A stretch of DNA of 58,707 nucleotides from assembly GCA_001920415.1 (NCBI GenBank), contig MNJR01000155.1, forward strand, positions 22,457 to 81,163, read 5' to 3'. Position numbers and translations under genes: made by a program. The notes below the pieces were generated by a model. The model made no database searches. It was not told the origin of the DNA and worked only from the letters and a program-made list of their open reading frames with translations. How positions within the stretch are numbered: the first letter of the stretch is position 1; every line of letters begins with the position of its first letter. Shown in pieces: positions 35,842 to 42,642 of the stretch. Source of the stretch: Acidobacteria bacterium 13_1_20CM_3_53_8 (GTDB lineage: Bacteria > Acidobacteriota > Blastocatellia > Pyrinomonadales > Pyrinomonadaceae).

Positions 35842-35930
35842 TAAGAGCAGTTTTTAGTTTTCAGTTTTCAGTTAAAAGCTTTCGCTCTTCTTTCTGAAAA
35901 CTGAAAACTAAAAACTGAAAACTGCTCTTA
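35842..35930. repeat. Heptamer inverted array I (AGTTTTC words)
   Basis: TAAGAGCAGTTTTTAGTTTTC... (35842-35873) and its near-exact reverse complement ending CTGCTCTTA (35930) surround loop AAAGCTTTCGCTCTTCTTT. Array J at 46927-47009 has the same arms and a loop that is roughly the reverse complement of this one. Outer TTCAACCAC/GTGGTGAA bases extend the pairing. Confidence 0.75.
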
Positions 35931-35967
35931 TGTGGTGAATTATCAACTAATACAAAATTCAATTCAG

Positions 35968-36103
35968 TAGGAGTTACGCAGTTGATAGGAAAGTGCAGCA
36001 AAAGTCAGTACCGCCTGCGGTAGCGGGCGGGTCGTTAGTCGCAGCCACACCCGCCCGCTACCGCAGGCGGTACTGACACGCTCGTTCAACTGCGTAACTC
36101 CTA
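35968..36103. mobile_element. MITE-like element with 18-bp terminal inverted repeats
   Basis: TAGGAGTTACGCAGTTGA at 35968-35985 is the exact reverse complement of 36086-36103. TCAG flanks both ends (35964-35967 and 36104-36107), a likely 4-bp target duplication. Inside, 29-nt arms at 36004-36032 and 36049-36077 match those at 11542-11634. At 136 bp it has no coding capacity, so it would depend on a transposase elsewhere. The 420-bp gap 35705-36123 contains only this and array I. Confidence 0.7.
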
Positions 36104-36123
36104 TCAGATTAGACTCTTAATTT

Positions 36124-36891
36124 TCAATCAATCGCGCGACGCTCAAAGCTCTTTAGTCCGAAGTAAGTGAAGAAAATTGAGAAGCCCAGAAGCCCGCCCA
36201 GGATTAACCAGAGCGGCATGTGTGGCAGTTGCGGCGTGAGCGCTGCGCGGAAACCCTCGCTCGCGTAGACTAGCGGGTTGATGAGCACCATCATCTGAAA
36301 CCAGCGAATGTTTTGAAGCGCAGCCCAGGGGTAATATGTGCAGCCGAAGAAGATCATGGGCGATAGCAGGGCTGTGAAAATAAGACTGACTTGCTGAGGC
36401 GACGCGACAGTGCCTATGACCATTCCGAAGGCAGCGAAGAGCCAGCCCGTTAGAATAGATATGGCTATGAGAAAGATTGTGTGGCTTGCGTCCAGGTTTA
36501 CTCCGCCGCCCATGATGAGCCACGCTAGCGGCAAAACAAAGAGGCCAGCAATCATAGCCTGAATCACGCCCACGAAAATCTTCTCCAGCGCAACTCCCAT
36601 GATGCTTATGGGCGCAAGCAACCTGTCTTCAATCTCTTTCGTGAACCCGAAATCAATCACGAGCGGAAGCGCCACGGCCTGCATGCTCGATAGCGTCATA
36701 CTCAAGGCTAGAATTCCAGGAAGCAGCAGGCTATTGTAACCGCGCTGTACAATTCCCAAACGCGGCATGACATAGCCGAAGATGAAAGTGAAGAGCACGG
36801 GCTGCAATCCAACGCGCAGGAAAAAATATTGAAGCTCGCGGCTCGCCACGCGCATGTCACGGTGCAGAAGTGCAAGGAGAGTTGCGCTCAT
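36124..36891 (-). CDS. ABC-2 type transporter permease
   Basis: A 255-residue membrane permease with six hydrophobic segments (for example LLLPGILALSMTLSSM, IFVGVIQAMIAGLFVLPLAW, IFLIAISILTGWLFAAFG, SLIFTALLSPMIFFGCTYY, LWLILGGLLGFSIFFTYFG). The pattern, with ITRE-like FTKEIEDRLLAPIS before TM3 and FRAALTP near the end, is that of ABC-2/DrrB exporters. It pairs with the ATPase at 37056-38027, encoded upstream on the same strand. The two are separated by 164 nt with a CACGAAGCC-family repeat. The substrate is unknown; such pairs export drugs, lipids or glycans. Confidence 0.87.
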   Translation of the reverse strand: MSATLLALLHRDMRVASRELQYFFLRVGLQPVLFTFIFGYVMPRLGIVQRGYNSLLLPGILALSMTLSSMQAVALPLVIDFGFTKEIEDRLLAPISIMGVALEKIFVGVIQAMIAGLFVLPLAWLIMGGGVNLDASHTIFLIAISILTGWLFAAFGMVIGTVASPQQVSLIFTALLSPMIFFGCTYYPWAALQNIRWFQMMVLINPLVYASEGFRAALTPQLPHMPLWLILGGLLGFSIFFTYFGLKSFERRAID

Positions 36892-36934
36892 AAGAATTGC
36901 TGACTCACATCAAAGAATCGGTGCAAACGAAAAC

Positions 36935-37012
36935 TATCCACTAAATAGCACGAAGCCACACAAATAAAAATCAGGTTCATCATTCGTGTCGTTTCGTGTG
37001 GCTTCGCGGATT
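36935..37012. repeat. Inverted repeat, CACGAAGCC family (copy 2)
   Basis: TATCCA and GCACGAAGCCACAC on the left pair with GTGTGGCTTCGCGGAT on the right (ending about 37012). Right-half text TTCGTGTCGTTTCGTGTGGCTTC is shared with 8746-8771. It lies between the ABC ATPase and permease genes. Confidence 0.65.
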
Positions 37013-37055
37013 GCTCTTTCTCTCATCGTCTTGCTCTTTCATTAGCCCTTACCTC

Positions 37056-38027
37056 TTACTCTCTCAAGCTTCGCCCCGTAAGATGCAGGAAAAGATTCTC
37101 TAAACTCGGTTCGGCCACGTGAGCGTCCGTGACCATGACGCCTTTGTCGCTCGCAAGGCGCATGGCGTTGGCAAGCAGTCCTTCGACGCGGTCTGCGTAG
37201 AGGCGTATGCGGTCGTCCTGCGTTTTCACTTCGACGACGCCGGGCAGACCGGGAAGCGAAGAGGCTAGCGCTTCGGTCGAACCTTCGTGGCCGCGAACTT
37301 GCAGTTCAACTAAATATCCGCCGGGCACTGTCGCCTTCAGCTTCGAAGGCGCGTCCATAGCCAGAAGCTTTCCGTGATCCATTATAGCTATGCGCTGGCA
37401 GAGTTGATCCGCCTCTTCCATGTAATGCGTCGTCATAAAGATGGTCTGCCCCGCAGCGTGAAGCTCAAGCAGCATGTCCCAAAGCGCGCGGCGCGATTGC
37501 GGGTCAAGCCCGGTCGTAGGCTCGTCCAGAAATAGAATCGAAGGCGTGTGCATCAACGCGCGCGCAATCTTCAGGCGTTGCGCCATACCGCCAGAATACC
37601 CTGTGGGCTTTTCATCTGCGCGCTCCGTTAACTGAAATCTTTCCAGAAGCTCTTCTGCGTGACGCTCTCTCTCCTGCTTTGGAACTCCGAAATATTCTGC
37701 GTGGAAAAGTAGAATCTCCCGCCCCGTAAGATTGCGATCCAGATTGTTGACTTGCGGCACAACGCCAATCTTTCGCTTGACCGCGACAGAGTTTCGCACA
37801 ACATCAACACCGTCAACGAGCGCCTGCCCGCCCGTCGGCAGCACTCGCGTCGTTAATATTCCAATCGTAGTAGTCTTGCCAGCGCCGTTTGGCCCCAAAA
37901 GACCGAAGAACTCGCCGCGCGGAATTTTAAAGCTTATTCGGTCAACGGCCTTGACCTCCGGCGCTTTCCGATTCTGCTTCGGCCTGTAAGTCTTCTCAAG
38001 GTCTCGAACGACAATGACAGATTCCAT
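37056..38027 (-). CDS. ABC exporter ATP-binding protein (DrrA-like)
   Basis: A 323-residue ATPase powering the permease at 36124-36891. Start MESVIVVRDLEKTYRP at 38027 with GGAG 6 nt upstream; the 17-residue upstream extension is rejected. Walker A GPNGAGKTTTIGIL, Q-loop GVVPQVNNLD, signature YSGGMAQRLKIARAL, Walker B ILFLDEPTTGLDP and switch TTHYMEEAD are intact. After the nucleotide-binding domain there is a C-terminal domain (KATVPGGYLVELQVRG onwards, about 230-323) of the type found in DrrA/multidrug exporters. Confidence 0.9.
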   Translation of the reverse strand: MESVIVVRDLEKTYRPKQNRKAPEVKAVDRISFKIPRGEFFGLLGPNGAGKTTTIGILTTRVLPTGGQALVDGVDVVRNSVAVKRKIGVVPQVNNLDRNLTGREILLFHAEYFGVPKQERERHAEELLERFQLTERADEKPTGYSGGMAQRLKIARALMHTPSILFLDEPTTGLDPQSRRALWDMLLELHAAGQTIFMTTHYMEEADQLCQRIAIMDHGKLLAMDAPSKLKATVPGGYLVELQVRGHEGSTEALASSLPGLPGVVEVKTQDDRIRLYADRVEGLLANAMRLASDKGVMVTDAHVAEPSLENLFLHLTGRSLRE

Positions 38028-38085
38028 CAATCTCCACCCGACGATTTTTGGATTAAAGCTGAAGCCACGAGCGAGCATTCAACCT

Positions 38086-38209
38086 CTTAGCGAGCTTAAG
38101 TATTTTCCTTTGCGCCTTTGCGTGAACACGCAATTCTCTCCATGCTCAAGAATCATGCGAGTTGCAGTTTCTCGCAAAGGCGCTAAGGGAAATACTTAAG
38201 CTCGCTAAG
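38086..38209. repeat. TTTGCGCC-family inverted repeat (copy 1)
   Basis: Perfect 20-bp outer arms (38086-38105, CTTAGCGAGCTTAAGTATTT, with 38190-38209). The inner part CTTTGCGCCTTTGCGTGAA ... TTGCAGTTTCTCGCAAAGG is shared with 50855-50970. It fills the spacer upstream of the ABC ATPase gene and downstream of 38224. Confidence 0.75.
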
Positions 38210-38223
38210 ATGCTTTAAGTGTG

Positions 38224-38673
38224 CTACTGATCTTGAGGCTTCCCGCAGCCTTCGCGTTTGCCTTTTCGTGAGCGAACCCACTCGTTGATGCTCTCGCGTA
38301 TGAATTCGCCAAGGTCTTCAATCTCGCGCCCCTGCTCGCGCCAGAACTCTTTGAAGGCGTGCGGGTCCAGCCCTATGCCGAACGCTCGCGCGTGTCCATG
38401 TCGTGATGGCTGCTCTACTTCGTCTTCGTAGTAAGCCACGAGTTGTCGGCAAGCCATGCCTACGACCGTCAATGAGCTTTCCGCAGGGAGCGGCTCGAAG
38501 ACGCTCGTCACGCCCTCGTCAATCTCTTTCAGACGACCGAGCACGCGATTGTATCTTTCTACGCAGAAGGTTGCGGTATCTTTTTGATCGCCGACCCAGT
38601 TTGCGTGAAAGGCCATGCGCCCTGTGCGGCGCAGCACGTTTACTAATTTAGAAATCTCTTTCTCTCTTTCCAT
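38224..38673 (-). CDS. Unknown protein overlapping an ECF sigma gene
   Basis: A 149-residue soluble protein, mainly helical, with Cys at FCVERYNR and MACRQLVAYYE and a Lys/Arg-rich tail. No family recognised. Its ATG has GAGAGGTGAG upstream and overlaps the sigma-factor end by 31 nt, the place usually taken by an anti-sigma factor. It lacks a transmembrane segment and the HxxxCxxC zinc motif of classical anti-sigmas, so it would be an atypical regulator if it is one; that role is inference from position. Confidence 0.6.
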   Translation of the reverse strand: MEREKEISKLVNVLRRTGRMAFHANWVGDQKDTATFCVERYNRVLGRLKEIDEGVTSVFEPLPAESSLTVVGMACRQLVAYYEDEVEQPSRHGHARAFGIGLDPHAFKEFWREQGREIEDLGEFIRESINEWVRSRKGKREGCGKPQDQ

Positions 38674-39263
38674 TTCTCACCTCTCAAAAGTTCAATCTCA
38701 CGCCGCGCCAATTTTTTAGCGCGATGCACTCGCCACTTCACAGTCGAAAGCGGTAAGCCTAAGAATGCAGCGATTCTCTTTAGCGGCATCTCGTCAAGAA
38801 AATGTAGCTTCAAGACAATCGCATAATCCGCCGGAACGTTTTCAAGCGCGCGAGCGAGTTCTTCATCCTCTTCGTCAAAGAACGGTCTGGCGAGCGAGCC
38901 TAAGTTTTCCAGCAGAAGTTCGTCCAGTTCTACGCGGCCACGCCTACGCACGCTCTCGCGCGAAGTGAAACGCAACGCACGATGTCGCGCGATAACGGAA
39001 AGCCACGCTGCGAATTTCTGCGGGTCTTCAATCGAAGGCAGCGCCTTGAAAGCAAGCAGCAGCGCGTCCTGCGCAACGTCTTCCGCATCGTCACGACCCA
39101 CAATTGCTTGAGCCGCGCGCACTACAGCCGGGCGATAGCGCGAAACCAACTCGTCGAACGCCGCGAAGTCGCCCAGAATTGCTGCGACCACCAGCACTTC
39201 GTCGGGAGTTTCTAAGCCAGCCTCCCCAGAAATCGCCGGAAGATTTTCCTGCTCGATTGCCAA
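38643..39263 (-). CDS. ECF-type RNA polymerase sigma factor
   Basis: A 206-residue sigma-70 family protein of the extracytoplasmic-function group. Sigma2 is at about residues 30-100 (FDELVSRYRPAVVRAAQAIVGRDDAEDVAQDALLLAF in pieces, with DAEDVAQD as the core-binding signature, and FAAWLSVIARHRAL). Sigma4 is at about 135-190 (YAIVLKLHFLDEMPLKRIAAFLGLPLSTVKWRVHRAKK). Start TTG 39263 with GGAGG 5 nt upstream. It should redirect RNA polymerase to a stress or envelope regulon. An overlapping downstream gene may encode its regulator. Confidence 0.88.
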   Translation of the reverse strand: MAIEQENLPAISGEAGLETPDEVLVVAAILGDFAAFDELVSRYRPAVVRAAQAIVGRDDAEDVAQDALLLAFKALPSIEDPQKFAAWLSVIARHRALRFTSRESVRRRGRVELDELLLENLGSLARPFFDEEDEELARALENVPADYAIVLKLHFLDEMPLKRIAAFLGLPLSTVKWRVHRAKKLARREIELLRGEKWKERKRFLN

Positions 39264-39521
39264 TCGCCCTCCATCAATAAAGAGACTTTTCTGGCTGAAA
39301 AGGATAGTGGCACAAAGAAAAATTTTCTTCCTTTGGCCGGAAGAGGAGAGTAATTCAAAGATACAGACGTTTATACGTTAGCTCTTCGCGTAGAGTTTTT
39401 GAGCCTGTGGAAAGCGTGTGTGAGAAGTCTGCTGTCCGCTTCGGTTGACGAATCGCGTGATTTGCGATAGAAGCGATAGACTCGCATTGACAATGTTCTA
39501 ATAATTTTGGAGGTTAACCGA

Positions 39522-39896
39522 ATGGCAACTGAAAATCCCCTGAACATCAGACAAAACTTTGACAACCCGGACGAGACGCGCCCGTTCGAGAAAGGTCGCG
39601 CTGACCTAATAGAGGTCAACGGCCTGACCGTGATGCGCGCAACTTTCGAGCCTGGCTGGAGTTGGTCTGAATGCGTCAAGCCAATCGCAGGCACGGAAAG
39701 CTGCGAGGTCTCGCACAAATGGTACGTCGTATCGGGTCGCATGATGATGAAGATGAACGACGGCACTGAGATAGAATGGATGCCGGGTGACGTTGGCGTA
39801 ATCCCCGGAGGCCACGACGCCTGGGTTATAGGCGACGAGCCGTTCGTCTTCATAGATTTTGAGGGCGGCGACATCTTCGCCAAACCGCAAAGCTAA
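39522..39896 (+). CDS. Cupin-domain protein
   Basis: A 124-residue single-domain cupin. MATENPLNIRQNFDNPDETRPFEKGR leads into the beta barrel: GWSWSECVKPIAGTESCEVSHKWYVVSGRMMMKMNDG and PGDVGVIPGGHDAWV. The first metal motif is altered (the usual HxH-E is replaced by residues around SHKWYVV), the second keeps GGHDAW. Function (storage, sensing or small-molecule enzyme) cannot be fixed. ATG 39522 has GGAGG 9 nt upstream. A rho-independent terminator follows. The preceding 258 bp (39264-39521) show no clear promoter. Confidence 0.75.
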   Translation: MATENPLNIRQNFDNPDETRPFEKGRADLIEVNGLTVMRATFEPGWSWSECVKPIAGTESCEVSHKWYVVSGRMMMKMNDGTEIEWMPGDVGVIPGGHDAWVIGDEPFVFIDFEGGDIFAKPQS

Positions 39897-39923
39897 GCTG
39901 ATTCAAGTTAAAAGATAAGCTAA

Positions 39924-39956
39924 AAAGGGGCGAGCTTTTCGAGGCTCGCCCTTTCC
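39924..39956 (+). terminator. Rho-independent terminator after the cupin gene
   Basis: GGGGCGAGC / GCTCGCCC stem with AAA before and TTTCC after (39924-39956); it can also serve the convergent methyltransferase. Confidence 0.75.
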
Positions 39957-40081
39957 TTATTCCGAAGAAGACAAGATAACGATGAAAGAGATGCTCGTCG
40001 CGCGGTCGGGTTGAATGAATTGTTCGGCGGGACTTCAAATAATTTGAAATGCTCTGAGCGATATTCGTGTGCGCTTCTGTT

Positions 40082-40792
40082 TCAAGACTTTTTGAAGATC
40101 ACGAATGAAGGCGCTCGCCGGGTTGAGTAAGGCTGCTCGCGCTCTATTGTCAGTCCATACTTTGAAAGTTCTTTGCTGAGCAGCCACTTGGTCTGGAACG
40201 TTTCATTCAACCGTCTGTGTAGAGGTTGACGCCCGGTGATGTGATAAATCGTGCCTGCGGCCAGTACGCGCCCGGCGTGTATCATCGGCAGCAGGTCGCC
40301 TGATGTTAATCCTTGCCAGAATTCACGCAGGTAATAGCGTGTGTGATGTATGCCCAGAAGAAATAGCCCGCCGGGACGTAGCACGCGCGCGACTTCAGAA
40401 ATAGCCTGCGCGTTGTTGGTGTAGGGTAACGCCAGACTAAAATTTACAACGTCGAAGCTTGCGGATGCGAATGGCAGGCGTTCGGCTCTGGCGCGAGCGA
40501 ATGCTACTCGCGCGCCGGGAACATGAGCGGCGTAGAATTCATCTCCAAGTCGGCAGGCTTTATCTGAAACATCCACACCGACGCCGAACGCCCCTCGGCT
40601 CACGGCCAGAGGGAAAAGAGCTTGCCCTATGCCACAGCCTATATCCAGCACACGCGCGACCTCGAATCCGGCCAAGGTGTCGAGCAGAATTTTGTTGCGC
40701 GTAGGGTCTGCGATATCACGAAGAAGATTTTCCCGCGTGACGTTAAGATAGGAATCGTACTCTTCGGAATCTCTACGCGAAGATAATCCCAT
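40082..40792 (-). CDS. Class I SAM-dependent methyltransferase
   Basis: A 236-residue methyltransferase of the Methyltransf_11/UbiE-like group. Motif I VLDIGCGIGQALFP, acidic post-I VGVDVSDKACRLG, motif II ASFDVVNFSLALPY and motif III RVLRPGGLFLLGIHH are present. A helical insert (LREFWQGLTSGDLLPMIHAG) may be membrane-apposed. Substrate unknown; candidates include lipids, quinones or small metabolites. It is monocistronic, converging with the cupin gene. The upstream 250 bp (40793-41043) hold short repeats like GGTTGGATTGAAT but no gene. Confidence 0.8.
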   Translation of the reverse strand: MGLSSRRDSEEYDSYLNVTRENLLRDIADPTRNKILLDTLAGFEVARVLDIGCGIGQALFPLAVSRGAFGVGVDVSDKACRLGDEFYAAHVPGARVAFARARAERLPFASASFDVVNFSLALPYTNNAQAISEVARVLRPGGLFLLGIHHTRYYLREFWQGLTSGDLLPMIHAGRVLAAGTIYHITGRQPLHRRLNETFQTKWLLSKELSKYGLTIEREQPYSTRRAPSFVIFKKS

Positions 40793-41043
40793 AGTTCAGT
40801 TCTCTGAATAAAACGCTTCCGTCCACGCTGGGCACCGAAATCTAAATAGCCGCCCGCAAACAGTAGAAATTTCCAAAGACAGCGATGAAAGGAGAACTAT
40901 TGAGCGGTTGGATTGAATAACTGTTAGGCGCGGCTTAGAGAATAAATTCGTCAACCGGAATCTTCCAGCCGGGCAGGGCAGGGTCAAGCAATCTTACTTT
41001 CCTGGCTCACCGAACTCTTGGTAGGTTACATTCAAATGCAAAA

Positions 41044-41526
41044 TTATTTTTTGCTCTTCCGAATATTATCTTGTATATATCCAAACGCCGGATCTCCCTT
41101 TTCTTTCATACCACCAATATACCAATCCTCAACTATATTGGCCTGTTGCTCAACATTGTAATCGCTCCACTTATTACCGAGAGTATATTGGTATGCGCCG
41201 CTTCTGCTGCCAGTGCTCAGAATGCTCTTGCCCTGATGGTATACGGAGTTGAATATAAACCCCCAGGGAAATGTACTGTTATGGCCTTGCCATACATGTA
41301 CGAGTTCATGTATGAAGGTAGCTTTTAGGCCAAATGAGGCAAGGGCGTTTTTATAGCCATCATGACCTAAATGGATCACATAATCTAACGCCTGCCGCAG
41401 TGTGTATGGGGCACCACCAATTCCCAAGCCATTTGAAATATATATCCTCTCATACGGTAGCGATCCAGAAAAAAACACCTTCCGCGCTTCCCACTCCTCA
41501 TTTGTGCTCAATTTACGGCTTGCCAT
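41044..41526 (-). CDS. HExxH zinc-metallopeptidase-like protein, AT-rich
   Basis: A 160-residue protein with FIHELVHVWQGHN near residue 72, a zinc-binding HExxH followed by a His four residues on, and downstream KWSDYNVEQQANIVEDWYIGG, a Glu/Gln motif repeatedly seen with HELxHVWQ in uncharacterised or polymorphic-toxin proteins. No signal peptide. ATG 41526 has AAGGAGG 6-7 nt upstream. The DNA is strikingly AT-rich with codons such as ATA and TTA, unlike neighbours, so it looks horizontally acquired. No immunity or delivery gene is adjacent. Confidence 0.65.
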   Translation of the reverse strand: MASRKLSTNEEWEARKVFFSGSLPYERIYISNGLGIGGAPYTLRQALDYVIHLGHDGYKNALASFGLKATFIHELVHVWQGHNSTFPWGFIFNSVYHQGKSILSTGSRSGAYQYTLGNKWSDYNVEQQANIVEDWYIGGMKEKGDPAFGYIQDNIRKSKK

Positions 41527-41668
41527 ATTTCCTCCTTCTCCCAATTTAATTTTGCTCAGGCTTCAACTCTTGCCAAGCAACATTTGAAAGGGTACAACAT
41601 TGCCAGGAAGCATCAGATGCCGACAGTGTATATATGCGGCGGCTGATGATCAAGCGATATAGACCAAA

Positions 41669-41767
41669 CAGCTTTGCCTATCTATTCAGAAAAGGGCGCG
41701 TAGACTGATATGTTTACTCGTTCATGCAAGGTTTACGCAGACCCCTTTGAATAAATAGGCAAAGCTG
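41669..41767. repeat. Inverted repeat, possible small mobile element
   Basis: CAGCTTTGCCTATCTATTCA (from 41669) pairs with TGAATAAATAGGCAAAGCTG (ending 41767), continuing AAAGGG/CCCTTT and GCGTA/TACGC inward. It lies in the 442-bp gap beside the AT-rich gene; the remainder of the gap shows no gene, and no reliable promoter for rpsO could be fixed. Confidence 0.65.
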
Positions 41768-41968
41768 CTTTAGACAACGAATGTAGCCGATTCGAGACAG
41801 TTATTCTAATGCCTGTGTTTATGAAGAATATCGGCTGGCTGCGGGTCGCTGGACACTTCTGCAAATGGCGTGTTAAATTCTAGTGTAATTTAATTTTAGC
41901 GGTTGCCGTCACGCTTGCAGTTATGGACGGATTTGACTGCTGTCTAGGAGGAGACCATCCAAAAGAGT

Positions 41969-42238
41969 ATGGCCTTAGCGAAAGAAACGAAAGAGAAGAT
42001 TGTAACGGATTTCCGCAAGCACGAGGCGGACACTGGTTCACCGCAGGTGCAGATTGCGCTCCTTAGTCAGCGCATAAACGAATTGACAGAGCATTTCAAG
42101 ACTCATAAGAAGGATAACCACTCGCGGCGCGGCCTCTTGAAGATGGTCTCGCAGCGCCGTAGTCTTCTTGATTACCTGAAGAAAACGGACATTGAGCGTT
42201 ACCACGAAGTTGTAGGCCGCCTGGGGTTGCGACGTTAG
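41969..42238 (+). CDS. rpsO: 30S ribosomal protein S15
   Basis: 89 residues, full length. The S15 signature is plain: [37 protein letters not shown] and [24 protein letters not shown] in pieces. It binds the 16S rRNA central domain. AGGAGGAGACC precedes the ATG. The order rpsO-pnp is the same as in E. coli. A strong hairpin terminator separates them at 42421. Confidence 0.97.
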   Translation: MALAKETKEKIVTDFRKHEADTGSPQVQIALLSQRINELTEHFKTHKKDNHSRRGLLKMVSQRRSLLDYLKKTDIERYHEVVGRLGLRR

Positions 42239-42420
42239 TAGAACGGGCGCACGAGCCGAAGGCGGTTCTTGTTAATTCGGAAATTTTTAAGGGTTTCTTC
42301 GAACCCTGCGGAACAAGCCCGCGTCCTCTCGAAGAGCTTCAGGTCAGTTGCCGAACGTGACGGCTTTGATGACCTCAAAAGCGGACGCGCTTCTAGAAGA
42401 CCATCAGGTCACAACCGAAG

Positions 42421-42467
42421 AAGGCGGCAAGAGCTTCACGGCTATTAGCTCTTGCCGCCTTCAATTT
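42421..42467 (+). terminator. Strong terminator between rpsO and pnp
   Basis: Perfect 14-bp stem: AAGGCGGCAAGAGC (42421-42434) with GCTCTTGCCGCCTT ending 42461, then CAATTTTTG. The loop is 13 nt. The gap 42239-42642 also contains the pnp leader hairpin at 42482-42532 and otherwise nothing recognisable. Confidence 0.8.
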
Positions 42468-42481
42468 TTGAAAAATATTCT

Positions 42482-42532
42482 GGCGAGAGTAAGGCGCGCA
42501 AAGCCCTGGACTGCACGCCTTTCGTGCTCGCC
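42482..42532 (+). promoter_or_regulatory. Structured hairpin in the pnp leader
   Basis: Nested stems GGCGAG (42482-42487)/CTCGCC (42527-42532) and AAGGCG (42491-42496)/CGCCTT (42516-42521). In enterobacteria a leader hairpin cut by RNase III mediates PNPase autoregulation; an analogous role here is only inferred. Confidence 0.4.
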
Positions 42533-42642
42533 TTTCAAGAGAACACATTTCGTAACCGCTCGCGCCCCGGCGCACGAGACGCCCAGGCGCTTTCTGCCCA
42601 AAAGGAAGCGGTTCGCAATATCCTTAAGGAGATAAATAGAAA

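Noticed and set aside
40905-40935. GTTAGGC near TTGAATAAC, like an integron attC end
   Set aside because: No matching opposite-end core site at a sensible distance, no integrase and no cassette array.
42490-42515. GCGCAAAGCC in the pnp leader, resembling the c-di-GMP-I core
   Set aside because: No upstream GGCAAACC element and no GNRA-capped P2 stem; the bases fit a simple nested hairpin instead.
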